Below, in pieces: positions 22,701 through 37,700 of a DNA stretch of 64,000 nucleotides. This DNA comes from Macrotis lagotis (lineage: Eukaryota > Chordata > Mammalia > Peramelemorphia > Peramelidae), in assembly GCF_037893015.1 (NCBI RefSeq), contig NC_133665.1, positions 104,437,937 through 104,501,936 of the forward strand, written 5' to 3'. The position numbers and the translations under genes are program-made. Every line of letters starts with the position of its first letter. The stretch's first letter is position 1. The notes below the pieces were generated by a model. The model made no database searches. It was not told the origin of the DNA and saw only the letters and a program-made list of their open reading frames with translations.

Positions 22701-25700
22701 GTCCATATCTTCAGGACTTTTTTTCCTTAATCAGAATTTGTAACAGTTTCTCTAGTGAGATTTCTCTTCTGGTAGCTGTAGGCTACTGGTCATCTTTCTG
22801 TTCAGTTCTTAACTGGAATGGAATAGTTTGGTTTAATGAATAACTGCTTTGTTAGTGCCAAACTGCTTGGGGTGATGTGGGAGAAGCACTCTCCTTTCAC
22901 CTCCACCTCTTGAGTTTCCTTGGTCTTCTTCAGAACTCAGTTCACGTCTGACTTTCTACTGCAGTGCTAGTATCAGTCCCAGGTCCCCTTTCTACTGGAG
23001 TCATTCACTTTCTGATGACCATCTTTATATCCTCCTTGTTGATATATCTGCTCTTTGAGGATAGTCTTTGCCTTTCTCATCTCTGGCATTTAACATGCCA
23101 ACTAAGTCCTAGTTGAACAAAGTAACTGCTTAGTGACTGTGTTAGATTGACAGAATGTCCACCCAATTCACAGAGATACAACTCCTGAGCATGCATACCT
23201 GAGCATGCATATGCCCAAGAAGGCAAAGTCAAAAAGTCAACATACTCTCAGAAATACTTTCTGTGGCAGTTAAGATCTGGAAACAAAGATAATCACTAAG
23301 GAATGGCTAAAAAGTGGTGATGCGTGAGTGGAATGGAGCACCACTGTGCATGAAGCACAAGGAACAGTGATGATTCCAAGATGATGGGAAATCTTCTACC
23401 AGGGGGTTCAAATCTTTGTGAATGTTACGGATCCCTTTGTACCCATACTCACAATGTTTTAAAATGCACAAAATAAAATAAAAGGATTACAAAGAAACCA
23501 ATTATATATTAAAATACAATTGTCAAAATATTTTTTAAAAATAAATACATGGAGGCTGAGGTGGCTCCACTCTGTCCTATCCCTTAGAGGCCAGGTCCCT
23601 GCCCCAGTCAGTCTCAGAGCCCTGGGGAGCATGTATGCCTAAGTGTGTATGTATGTATGTACATCCATGTGTTGAGTGTTTGTGTGTACATGTGTGTGTG
23701 TGTGTGTATGTGTGTATGTGTGTGTAACCAGGACATAAGACTGTGGGAGGGTGAGGGTTTAGGGTGCCTAGGCTAAGGATGAGGTATAAGTGGCTGTAAG
23801 GAACTGCCTCTTGGGGGTTCCTTGGACAATACAAGTCTGCCAGGTCCCCTTTTATCAGAAAACTGTGAAACCAAACACTCATCTCTAGAGAGCAGTAATT
23901 ACATGGAAGAATCATCCATAAGAAGATACACAATAAACACAAATGAATGTGTTGACACCTCCAGGCAGATGGAATGCCTTATCAGAGAATTCAGACTGGA
24001 GAGAAATTCTATCAATGTCATGAAGGTGAAAAAGCATTCCAACTGTAACTGGGGCCTTAATGGACATGAGAGAAATCAGACTAGAGAGAATTCCTGTTAG
24101 TGCAATCAATGTAGAAAAAATCAATTAAAACTGATTATCTTATGGTACATGAAGAATTCTCACTGGAATAAAATCATACAAATGTCTGAATGTAAAAAGG
24201 CATTCAGAAAGAGGAAATACCTTGAAATAAATCTTAAAATTCACACTGTAGAGAAATACTATAAAAGCGCTTAATGTGGAAAAATTCATCTTCTACTCAG
24301 TCCTTACTATACTCTAGAGAATTCAGACTGGAGAAAACTATGAATACAATAATTATGAGAAAATCTTTGGACAGAGAAGCACTCTCCTTTCACCTCCACC
24401 TCTTGAGTTTCCTTGGTCTTCTTCAGAACTCAGTTCACGTCGGACTTTCTACTGCAGTGCTAGTATCAGTCCCAGGTCCCCTTTCTACTGGAGTCATTCC
24501 CTTTCTGATGACCATCTTTATACCCTCCTTGTTGACATATCTGCTCTTATTGATCTTTAGAAAATGTGTACTAGGGGTGGCTAGGTGGCGTAGTGGATAA
24601 AGCACCAGCCCTGGAGTCAGGAGTACCTGGGTTCAAATCCGGTCTCAGACACTTGATAATTACCTAGTTGTGTGTCCTTGGGCAAGCCACTTAACCCCAT
24701 TTGCCTTGCAAAAAAAAAACAAAACCTAATAAAAAAAAAGAAAATGTGTACTAGAGAGAAATCCCATAAATATAATGAATGTGGAAAAGTCTTCAGAGAG
24801 AGAGAGAGAGAGAGGACACCATACTATACAATGGAAAAGGCATACTGAAGAAGAAATCCTCTAAATGAAATGAAGATTGAAAAACCTTCAGACAGAAAGG
24901 AAGCTTTGCTGCATATCAGAAAACTCATACTTGAGAAAAACCATTTATAGGTAATATATGTGACAAAGTCTTCATGGACAAGGGCTACCTTACACAAGTT
25001 CAGAGAGAGAAGTCCTAAGGCAAGCCACTTAACCCCATTTGCCTTGCAAAAACCTAAAAAACAAAAACAAATTCTTATCAGAGGGGGTAGCTAGTTGGTG
25101 CAATGCATAGAACACTGCCCCTGGAGTCAGAAAGACCACCTGAGTTCAAATCTGGTCTCAGACACTTAATTGCCTAGCTATGTGACCTTGAGCAAGTACT
25201 TAACCTCATTGCTTTAAATAATTTTTTTTTAAATTAATATCTGAGGGAAACCCTGATTTTGAATTTGGAAAAGTTGTTAAGCTGAGGGGAGCACTTAATA
25301 ATCATCAGAAAATTCATCATGGAAGAAGTCCTATAAATCTCATGAATGTCATAAAACCTTTAAAATGAAATCTTACTATACATCACATATCCAAACAAGA
25401 CAAAAGTTTTATAAATGTTGAGACTGTATTAAAGCATTTAGGAAAAAAGAGAAAACCTTGCTGTACATCAAAGAATTTATATTGGAAAAGAATCTTTTTA
25501 AATTCAAAGAAAGATTTAGGCCAAAACATCCTTTATCATAAGATAATTTATACTAGAAAGAAATCCATTCAGTCAGTGTACATTCATTCAGTGTGGAAAA
25601 TTTTTCACCCAGAAAGGAAAAAATTACCATACACTAAATCATGGAATTATTAGATAGTACATTTGAAATTTATTCCAATCCCTTCTTAATTTTACAGAAG

Positions 25701-28700
25701 AAAGAGTTGATGGGTAGGGAAGTAAACTGAGTTGATCATGATTTTATTATACACATAGTAAGTGGCAGATCAAGAGTGGAACTGCTGTCATAGCTAAATA
25801 CAGGTTTATTTGTTTATTCCCCCTCTATAATCTATGACCTATAAATTCAAAGAATGTGAGCAACATCACAACATACCATATTCTATAGAAATAGCATGCG
25901 ATAATCTAGGAATTTCAAATTGGAGAGAACTTACATATCATATATCAAAGAAATCTTATTATATCATAGGCAACAATGGATCACTCAGTCTCAGTCTTTA
26001 CTGAAAAATGCCCAGTGATGAGCAAAATACTGCCTTCCAAGGCAAGTCATTCCTTTTACAGGTAACTTGAAGTGAAAAGAGTATGAAAGCAGTTGTGTGT
26101 GTGTGTGTGTGTGTGTGTGTGCACGCGTGCTGGTATACAGGTGGCACACAAATAGAGACCGATAGATAATTCTGAAATGAATGTGATATAAAACAAATGG
26201 CTTCAATTAGAAATGTATGCTTGAGTTGAAGAGCAACTTCTGGTCTGTGTAGTTAATATACAGTTAATAAAGGGAATTTTCTCACTGGTATTTTCCCTAC
26301 ATAAATGAAATTATTGATCTACACATTACATGTCTATTCATCAAATAAGATAACACATAAAAGCACTTTGCAAACCTTAAGGTGTTAATTAAATGCTAGC
26401 TATTATTATATACCAGAACATATATGTAATTATATATATATATATATATAAAATAAACATAACCCAGTACTGAAGAAGTGACCTTCTATTACAGAATTAA
26501 GCATCACCCAATCCTTACTCTTAGAAAATTCATTTTGTCAGAGTAGCACAGGACAGAATCAGCTTTTTTGACTGTCTTATTAAATGAGTGCATTTAAATT
26601 GGCAAAATTAAACAGTTGCAACTCACTTATATATCTTATTATCTAATCATATCTCCCTTTGAATTGTGAAGTTGGTTTTCTGACTCAAGCATAAAAAAAT
26701 TTATGTGCCTTTATTAAAGTTCATTTTCTTAAATCAAGGAAAAAAATAAGTACATAGGCCCTGGGCTAATAACCTCTGATTTATATAACTGCCACCAAGA
26801 GAGATACACAGAACTAGAAAAATAATATAAAATTTATGCAAAAAAATAACCGGGGGAGGGGGCAGCTAGGTGGCACAGTGGATATAGCACTAGTCCTGGA
26901 GTCAGGAGGAGCTGAGTTCAAATATGGTCTTAGACACATAATAATTACCTAAGTTGTATGACTAAGGGCAAGTCACTGAACCCCACTGCCTTGTAAAAAC
27001 CAAAACCAAAAAAAAAAACCCCAAAAAACAAAACAAGGTAAAGATGAACCTTCAAATCAATTTCTAATAGTTCTTAAAGGGTTAGGAAATTATCTATGAA
27101 TTTCATTTATTCACTAATGGACGAAATAAAGGGATCACAGAATAAAGTCAAAGAAGGTCAGACTAAGGAGGTCTCATGTTCTTTTTTTTAATTTATTTTT
27201 AGGTTTTTGCAAGGCAAATGGGGTTAAGTGGCTTGCCCAAGGCCACACAGCTAAGTAATTATTAAGTGTTTGAGACCAGATTTGAACCCAGGTACTCCTG
27301 ACTCCAGGGCCAGTGCTTTATCCACTGCCCCACCTAGCCACCCCCCATGTTCTTTTGAAAATGGAATTTTCAGAAGTAGAAGGAATGTTGACATAACCAA
27401 TTTTACCATGTGTGACACTTATATAAGTTGAAGGAATAAGTTGCTCAATTAACCAAAAGCAATTAGCGATATTTCCAAGCAGGCTGCCCCTGTTTTAATC
27501 CTCTGCTCCCTAACTAAAATTCTGAGAGGTTTTAAACCTAAGCCCCTTTCTAGTCCTGGCCTTAAGCTCCCCATTCATTTACAGAGCTGATAATACACCT
27601 GAAATCGATATACTGGATAATCTTTCCCCCTCAGTATTCAACTACTTCTCTACTGCACTATTCCCTTTCACTTTTTCCTGTCTACTACATCTGGTAAATG
27701 GGAGGTATGAGGCATGTTTTTCTTCAGTACAATTATAGTTAGCTTGGGGATGGCAGACTAACACATAGAAGGGAGACAAAGAAGATGAGAGTTCATAATC
27801 AACAGTTAAATTGTGGGTGCAGGCCTTAAATATTTCACAGATAAGAGGCATATAAAGCTTGAAGTAATCTGAAAGTGAAAGAAAGGGTATAAGATCAGTT
27901 TCTATTTGTTCTTGTATTTCTTGTTTTCATGGTATAACGCTGACTCCCTCTAGTTTATTTTACCAACAAGGGAAAAGAAGAGTTAAAACTTGCTAGAAAT
28001 ACTGCTTATACATGCTTTGAAGGTATGTTTTTTGGATAAATGACTTGATAGCTTCTTCTGGGCAAAATCTATATAGTTTAGTTACCTATTAAGATGCAGA
28101 CCATATTAGATTGCTTTCTGTCAGGGGGAGGGAGGGAGAAAAATGTGAAACAAAACTTTCCAAAAGTGATTGTTGAAAACTACTGTTACATGGGTTGTAA
28201 AAAATAAATAAAATATTTTTTAAAAAACAGATGAAGAGTACAGATCTAGAGATAGACTGGATGTATGCTGGGTCAAGACCAATTGAGTGTTAAATATTCA
28301 ACACCTAAGTGTTAAAAAAAAAAAAAGATTTTTTTTTTCCTCAAAGCAATTTTCACCCACCTTCTTATTAAGTCATAGAGGAGTTGAGATTTATGCTGGA
28401 GGAAGGAGTAACCAAACTAGTGAAAGCATAGGTCACAAAATTTTGAAGAGTAGAGATAGCGCATACACACACACACACACACACACACTAATAGAGTACA
28501 AAGATAACCGAACCTGCAGCCAGAAGATCTCTATTAATTACTAGATAGCTGCCTACGTTTCTTCATCTGTAAAATGAAAACTTCTCTACTTTACAGAATT
28601 GTTTTGAGAATCATGAGAAAATGTGTGAGAAAGTACCTAAGTATTCATAAAGTGATATATGCAAATAGAAATAAATCATTTTCATATCATTTCAATATAA

Positions 28701-31700
28701 TTCTAAATTGGTAGTATTTATAACAAAAAATAAATACAAAACAAAGCACCAAAACAAGTAGTAAATGACTTATGAATAAACTGTGCTCCAGAAGTTCATT
28801 TTTAAATTGATTATGTGCAATAAAGAATATCCTATATATATATACATACACACTACAAAACACATTTAGCAGCTAATATATATGTAATATGCTATTAATA
28901 TCTTACACCACATTTCACAAAACACTGTAAATAAAATGTGAACTTAACATTAAAAATATATTATTAAAAGAGAAGCAGATCTTATTATTAATTTGCTAAT
29001 TGGATATAATTATACTAAATTTTTATTGGGATTATTATAAAATACCAAAGATAATTAAGATTATTTTCTAGGTGATATAACTTGGAAATATATTTAGCTG
29101 AACTGGTATCATCTGATATTGTTTCATGTTTCAAATACATAGTATTGTGAATATTCTTACTGGCTTTCTAAAATTTTTCTCTTATTTTGAGAAATCATTT
29201 TATCAGAAATTCTGTTGAACAATTATTATTTTTTTTTGCAAGGCAATGGGGTTAAATGATTTGCCCAAGGTCACATAGCTAGGTAATTATTAAGGTCTGA
29301 GTCTAAATTGAACTCAGGTCCTCCTGACTCCAGGGTTGACACTTTATCCACCAAGCCACCTAGTTTGCCCCCCTGGACAAATAACTTTTTAAAAAATCTA
29401 GATGTGGTTAGATTGTGAATTGAGCTATTAAAACAATGTGACCAAAATACATAACTAAAAATTTTTAAATATTTGATAATGTATATATTCTTTAAAAACA
29501 TAACAGGTACAGCTAAATGGCACAGTGGACAGAGCACCAGCCCTGGAGTCAGGAGGACCTGAGTTCAAATTTGACCTCAGATATTTGATACCTACTAGCT
29601 GGGTGACCTTGGGCAAGTTACTTAACCCTCACTGCCTCACCAAAAGTTTACTATAATAGTGAGTTTTCTCTTGAAAATGTTTGACTATCACTTATAAAAA
29701 TTATTAAAATGTATAGGGTGATTTAAAGATATAACTTCAATATATCAAGGAGTCAACTATCAGGAACGTGGGCTAAGTCTGAGAACTGACTCATAATGTA
29801 GCTAGTTTTAATTTAAAAGTGAAGGATAGGGGCAGCTAGGTGGCACAGTGGATAGAGCACTAGCCCTGGAGTCAGGAGTACCTGAGTTCAAATCCAACCT
29901 CAGACACTTAATAATTACCTAGCCTTGGGCAAGCCACTTAACCCCATTGCCTTAGAAAATCTTCAAAAAAAAAAAGTGTAATAAAAGTGAAGGATAAATG
30001 AAATGGAATGGTTAGGGAAACAGGAAAAATCAATAGTTTTCAGTTCTAAAGTGTGGTTGGTGCTTTTTGAGGTAAAAATGATTGAGGTTATAATTTGAGT
30101 CTTGACTATGGGGATGGCTGTCTAAATTGTTCTAAAGTCAAAAGTAGAAAATAGGATATGCTACAATCTGAGAACTGTTAGAGGTGGATGTTTGTCTCTG
30201 GGAAAAATTAGGGGGTAACTATGGCATAGTCTAAGGTAGGATCAGTTTCCCCACTGTGCTATTTCCTTTCTGAAAAGGAAACTTCCATCTGGATAATCCT
30301 GAACCTTGTTTTTGATAACAATAACAACATGAGGAATCATGGGGAATCATACGGAGCTAAGGGAGTTTTTTCTTTGTTCGTCTGTGTCCTTGAGGGGAAG
30401 AACCTTGACATTTTAATAATTATGTCCCTCCTTTTTCCTTTCACGGAAATTTTCAATAATCTGTGCAAATGAGAAGTAGTTTTATAAGGACTATTAATTG
30501 ATAGAGTGTTACCAAAACATTTCTGAATTACTATAATATGATGTAAGTATGAAAAATAATTTTAACCTATATTTGTGGTCAAATTATAATAATATAGGGA
30601 TATAATCTGCTAAAAGAGGGAATTAGATAAAAATAATAAGACAAAGATATGTAAAAATACTCTAATTACATGTAATACTAAATTTTGAGAAAACAACAGA
30701 ATTAGTATGTTTTCTATAAGAACTATATAAATATGTATATGGTTGGCTTCCAAATATATCTAGTATGGAAATACAGGTTTTGATTATGTTTTAGTAACAA
30801 GTTCTCAAAACTGGATTAAAAATTTTACATATAATATTGCACTGATAATTATAAAGGAAGTGAATTCATTATTCCATTTTAAAAGACAGAAGAGTTCATT
30901 TTACAAGTTAGATCCTCATGAATTTTTTTTAGGTTTTTTTTTTTTTTTGCAAGGCAAATGGGGTTAAGTGGCTTGCCCAAGGCCACACAGCTAGGTCATT
31001 ATTAAGTGTCTGAGACCGGATTTGAACCCAGGTACTCCTGACTCCAGGGCCGGTGCTTTATCCACTGCGCCACCTAGCTGCCCCCCTCATGAATTTTTTA
31101 AAAAGATTTTTATATTATGGTACAAGGTTTAAGTAAAGATAGAAATAGCAAGTGATATTGCTGAAAACTGAAATTCTCAAAATTCAGAATTGTAAAACCA
31201 AATTTAAGAGATTTGTACTAGATAGTATTGTCTTGTTACCCGTAGAATTATCTAGGAACCTCTTCAAGTAAGACAGAAAGCAGAGAAACAGAGTCCCCCC
31301 CTTTATGATTACCTAGAAAATGAAGATTATTCCTGAATGCTCAAGAGAAGATGAACAAGGACCAGATGACTACCTGAGACATCCAGGACTCAAAATGTGT
31401 TGTTTAAATGGAAATTGGGAAAGGGTTACTAAGATACTAGGAGATATGATGTTGGTTAATATTGATCATTATTGCACTAATTTGGTCTTTGGTTTCAATG
31501 TGTTTTATGTTTTAAGTTTTCTTGATTACTTTGGTGACATATAAATCTTCTTTCTCAAAATTAATCCACTGTGAGTCCTCTAAATAGTTTGATCTGTGAT
31601 ATGCCTTAAGTAATTCTAATTATGTGAATAGAATATGTGAAAAACCTTATAGATTTGACTTTCAGAGAACTTATCCATGGGAGGAGTAAGTTCACTCCCC

Positions 31701-34700
31701 ATCTTGAATCAAAAGGGCGAAATTGAGGGAACTGAGGGAATTAGAAAAGCAAGTAGTGACTCATTTCTACTCAATTATGGGTCTAGTCCAAATTCTGCCC
31801 TGTAAGAAAACTTCCTTCAATTGTGTTAACTAGTAGAAAACTTTATCATATTGTTTGAACCTAGCTCTGCATAGGTGGTAAACTATATCACTTCTACTTG
31901 TTATTTATAGGGACCCTTAATTAAGGACTACATATATAATGACTACCAGAAACCCAGTAAGATGCAAAAATTGATTCTACTTTTCTTCCAAATTGGAAAA
32001 TACCCATCCGAAATCAGATTACCTAATTTTATCCTGATTGTTTCCTTTGGATTTAGTCTCATTTGATTGTTTTCAATGTTTAAAAGTATATCTTTCCTGG
32101 TATTTGGGTTCTGGTCCAGAGCTGAAGAACGGGCCTAGATCAAACCTTTGTTCCCTCAGTCATGAACATCTTTTCCTCTCTCTCTCTCTCTCTCTCTACG
32201 CTTCAAAGCTATGGGTGGGAGAGTATTATTCTTAACTAAACAAGAGACAGATAATTACTACCTGAGCACTGCTTCTCAAGATCCTCTGCAAGGTTTTTAT
32301 CATCCACATACATTCTTATTGGTATAGCTAAAGGCTCCCATAACCCTGTTCTGTCTTCTCCATTGGTGACCAAATCAACTACCACAGATTGATTTATCAT
32401 TTTTATGCATATAACTACCAGAATTACATATCCTGCTTCAATATCTTTCCTGAGTTCCAGTCCTGCATCACCAACTATTGGGCATTTTAAATTCAATATA
32501 TCAAAATAAAATTATGTTTACTTCTATACCCACCTCTCCAGGACATATTTTTATTTCTATATTTTTCCAGTTTTCCAGGTCTTGGCATTATCTTCAATCC
32601 ACCACTAACACTTACCCCAAACAGCAAATCTTGACATTACAATATCAACAGTATTTCTTGAATTCATACCCTTCTCACTTCTCACATAATTATCATCTTA
32701 GTTCTCCCCATTAATATATCCCTATTACAAATCTTTTCCTATTCAATTTATCCTCCTTTTAGTTCTCAAAATTATATCTTTAAATAGGCTGTACTCAAAT
32801 TCCAATAGTTCCCTATTTCCTTCCTTAAATATCAGTGCCTATAAAATAAAATATAAACTTGTCTGTCTGGCTAATGAAACTCATTACAACCTGGCTGCAG
32901 TCTGTTTTTCTAATCTTAACTTTCCATAACTGTCCTTCCCTTTGATCCTTATATAAAAGTATTCCATGTCTTGTCATCTTCATGTCCAGTACTTACCCCT
33001 TTCTACTTGTGGCCCATAATACCACCCCTTTATTTCAAGATTCGCTTCAAGTGTTAGCTTTTACATAAAGACAATCTTGATTCCTCAACTGTTTCTGTCC
33101 TCTCTCCTTAACTTATTTTGAGTTCAATTATTTTCTATTTATCTTGTATTTATTCTATATAGATGTATATAAGTACATGTTGTCTCCCCTGAAAAGATGT
33201 GAAGGCTTTGAGTGAAAAGACTGTTCCATTTTCCCAACTCTGTATTCCCCCAGGACCTAGTGTTTAGTACAAGGAACATTAAAAATTCTTGTTAACATCG
33301 AGATATATCTAATGAAATAGCAGAATCAGATTAGATAATAGTCATTAAAACTGATGTTAAAATCAAAAGGGAAATTCACAGGATGATTACCTGAGCAATA
33401 ATTCGTTCTCCATCTTTATAGTTCTTCTCACCTATTACATCGACAATCTTCATTCTCTCTGAAACCTGCAATAGTCCACAACCCACTGGTTACTGAACAA
33501 TTCAACTAAAAACAATGTGATCCTCCATCAAACATAAAAAAGCATTCAAAATAATCTTCAAAATGATTAAAATTAATCATCAAAAATTATTTTATGTACA
33601 AAGAACAACACAGAAAGGATTTCAGAGTCGAAAAATATTTTAGAGATCACCCAGTCCAAGTCTCTTCATTTTATATATAAAGATCCTAAGGAACAAAGGA
33701 AAAAGTGGCTTTCTTTTGGCTAAGTGCAAAGGAACTTGTTCCTTGATACTCATCCCATTAGAGGACCTTGGCATAAGGGACAAGGGTTTTATTTTCAAAA
33801 GGACTGTTATAAAAGTGGTTTTATCTTTATAATGGGAGTCTCATGACAAGCACTATGAGAAAAAGCTCGTAACAGTACTCCAGTCTATTACTATTCTTCT
33901 GCTATCAATAATTTATTAAACTATTATGAGGTTAAATTCTCAGATAAATTTAGCTTTCTCTGTACATTTGTGTTTGTATTTCAAAGTTCCTATTCAGCTG
34001 TAGTCTTTTAATCACGAAGAATAAAAAATTCTCCATTCTATTAAAGGCCTTTATTTCCCTAGGATTTATATATGGATTATACTCAGATTTTCTGGTGAAT
34101 TACTCTTGATTTTAAACCTCTACCTTTTGCCTTTAAGGATACTGTAAGATTTCTTATTTTTATTGGAAGGTGCCAGGTCACATGTGCTCCTGACTGTGAT
34201 TCTTTGGTACCCTATATCTTTCTGTATACTAATGGCATTTTTCTTTGATGTGGGAGCTCTGGATTTTTGCTATGGCATTTCTGGAACTTTCAAAGGGTTT
34301 ATCAATGGTTTCTATCTTTGCCCCATGATTCTAATAAATAAATAAGTTCTATCTGTGATTTTATGAAGCTTCTAGACTTTTTAAAAAATATGCTTTTCCC
34401 AATTACATGTAAAAACAGTTTTAACCATTCATTTTTTTTTAAATTTGAGCTACAAATTCTTTCCTTCCCTAATTCTCTCCATTCCTTGAGGAGGCCAACA
34501 ATTTGATATAGATTATACTTATGTAGGCATGCAAAACATATTCCATATTTCTGAAAGCACAGACCACCCCCCAAAAAAGGACCTTACAAAATTTTTAAAA
34601 TTATGTTTCAATTTGCATTCAGACTCCATCAGTTCTTTCCCTAGAGGTGGATAACATTTTTCATCATGAGTCCTTAGGATTGTCTTGGATCAATGTATTG

Positions 34701-37700
34701 CTGAAAATAGCTAAGTCATTCAGTTTATCATCATAGAATATTGCTGTTACTGCATATAATATTCTGATTTTGCTCACTTCACTCTGCATCAGGTCCTGTT
34801 TTTCCAGGTTTTTATTATATCAGTCTACTTCTCTTTTCTTATAACACAACAGTATTCCATTACAATCATATAATACAGCTTGTTCAACCATGCCCCAACT
34901 GAGGAGCATCCTCTAAATTTCCAATTCTTTGCCACCACAAAAAGAGTTGTTATAAATATTTCTGCACCTATAGGTCTTTTCCCCTTTTGTAATGGTCTCC
35001 TTGGCGTATAGATCTAGCAGAGGATTGTTCTTTGGGCATAGGTCCAATTGGCTCTCCAGAATAATTAGATCAGTTCTCAGCTCCACTACCAGTGCATTAG
35101 TATTCCAATTTTCCCCACATCCCCTCCAACATTTGTCATTTACCTTTTCTGTCATATTAGTCAATATGACAGGTGTCAGGTGGTAGCTCAGGGTGGTTTT
35201 AATTTACATTTCTCTAATTAACTGTGACTTAGAGCATTTTTTTATGGCTATAGATAGCTTTGATCTTTCACCTGAAAACTGTATTTCATATTCTTTGACC
35301 ATATTAATTGTCTTTCTCTCCAGTCTTAAAAAAAAAACCAAACAAAAAAAAAATCATCATCACTTGATCCTACCATTGCTGTCAGTGATGGTTCTTCTTT
35401 CTTTTCCAGATAAATTCATTGAGAAAGCGTCAACACTCACTGCTTCCATTTCCCCTTTCCCACAATTCTAAGTTCGGTAAGTTGACTTACAGACTCATTA
35501 TTCAATTAAAACTGTTTCTCTGAAGTCATCAATGATTTCTTCATTGTGAAATCTTTTTTTTTTAGGGTTTTTTTTTTGCAAGGCAAATGGGGTTAAGTGG
35601 CTTGCCCAAGGCCACACAACTAGGTAATTATTAAGTGTCTGAGACCGGATTTGAACCCAGGTACTCCTGACTCCAGGGCCCGTGCTTTATCCACTGCACC
35701 ACCTAGCCGCCCCCTCATTGTGAAATCTAATGGTCATTTCTCTATTCTTCTGGACCTCATTCTCTTGACCTTTCAGCAACCTTTGACACTGCTGGCTACT
35801 TTCCCCTGTAAGTTTTTATAACACCTTTTCTCTTTGAACCTCTTCCTCCTTGTATGATAGCTCCTTCTCTGTTTTCTTTGCTGGATCTTTACCAGGTCAC
35901 ATCTACCAATTACTACAATGGTTAAAATGTTGTGTAATTTCAAAGGCTTTTGTCCTGGATCTACTTTTCTTCTTCTTCCTCTCCAATATCTTGCTTGCTT
36001 CCTACAAGTTAAATTATCATCTGTATGTAGATGGTTCCAACACCAATATATCCAGCCTTAACTTCTCTCCACATTGCCATCTGCCTTTTGGATATCTCAA
36101 ACTTAATGGGTTCAAAATTCAGCTTATTTCTCCCACCAGCCCTCCTTTCTTCCAAAGTCATTTACATTGTATATATATCTTGTACAAAAATAGCTGCTTG
36201 TATACTTTCTTCTCCAATAGAATGGAAGTTGTGAGGGCAGGGGTAGTGTGTTTGTCTTTCTTTGAATCCCCTAGTCCTTACCACACTTGCCTGGCACATA
36301 GTAAGTATTTAATAAACATTTGATGTTTGTTCCTTTTTATTTCACTTTAAATCTTCTCTCAGATAGAAAAATGAGTTTCCTCAAGGGCTTCTACTCACTC
36401 TCAGAAATTAAAACATATCCACATGATCTTGACCAAGAATTCTGTGAAGTGAATACATGCTCATGAAACAACAGTATCTCCCACAAACAGGCCTTACCTC
36501 CAAGGACTTCAGTAGGGGCACAGATTCAATAAAAGACTCAAACATTTTTCTCTTCTTTGCATTGTTTTTCAGTATGATTCTTCTGAATGTTATTCGGTCC
36601 TACAAGAAAAATATAAAAATTCTAGCTTTTACATGTATAAATATCTACTAACTTATAAATAGTAGTAAGTCAAGTGATCCTTGGCAGAAATTCTGAGAGA
36701 AAAAAGCCAATATGACTGACATATATGAAAACCATGAAAATCTATCATTTTGTCTAGAGTCATTGAAATTTAGGATACCCTCAAATTATAATACCATGAA
36801 TCACTAGAGTAAAAATTAAAATACAGATAACAAAATTAATGCAAAACTTCTTTATCTACTGCTATCAGGCTCTAATATGATCAAAGAAACTTCAAGGAAT
36901 AAGTGACACTGTTCTCCTATGTCCTCTTTACACTAGGATATTAATTGTCATCTACAAGGCATGATATTGAGAGGTCAATGGGGTGATAAAAAACTTCCTT
37001 GGAGGACTAAAAATTGAATTGAAAAAACCAAGATTCATAAATGATACAAAAGCATCATACTGTTAATTGCCAAATGAGGTGGGAATTCAGAGACAGAATC
37101 CTAATAAGCTATGCTGGTAAAGGAAAGATTTTTGGAACAACTAGGAGTTGAGCTAAGCCTTGAAGAAGTAAGATTCAGAGAGATGACAGGGAAGGCCCAG
37201 AATGAACAACAACACAGGATCAGGAATATTCAAATTATGTTTTGTTGAAAATGGTTTGTCTTGGTTATATGGAAAATAGAGGAATGCCTCTCCAGAGATG
37301 AGATAGATTGAACCTTTAAAAGCAGAGCAGTCATTGAAAGGTTAATAATAAGATTTTTGTTTATTTGTTTGTTTGGCAAGGCAGTAGAGTTGAATTACTT
37401 GCCCAAGGTCACACAGCTACATAATTATTAAGAGGCCGAATTTGAACTCAGGTCCTCCTGACTCCAGGGATGGTGCCTTATCCACTGCTGCACCTAGTTG
37501 CTCCTAATGATAAGATTTAATGAAAATTATAGGTCTGGATTCTTAGATGATTATTTATTCTACATTCCCTCACCCCCCAAAAACCTGAGTAGAAAGAATT
37601 CTGGAAATTAAAACTATGAGGTAAATGATTAACTGATTCAAGGCAGATCAACCTTGGATTTCTCCTGAACAAGATTTTGGAGGGAGAACTATACTATATT

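Larger units (their letters stand above)
23860..25640 (+). pseudogene. C2H2 zinc-finger (KRAB-ZNF type) processed pseudogene
   Basis: Repeated degenerate units keep the C2H2 linker pattern, for example ATTCAGACTGGAGAGAAAT, AATGTGGAAAAGTCTTC and CATACTTGAGAAAAACC, corresponding to H-x3-H-TGEK-x-Y-x-C-x2-CGK. At least eight finger remnants can be followed from 23970 to 25620, all with stops and frameshifts. No introns are seen, so it is probably a processed copy. It is interrupted by a 175-bp duplicated block (24374-24548), a young SINE (24574-24738), an SINE tail fragment (25019-25068) and another SINE (25083-25236). Confidence 0.75.

Noticed and set aside
23577..23942. 121-codon minus-strand open frame with Thr/His repeats
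   Set aside because: Generated by the interrupted (GT)n tract; no likeness to a protein.
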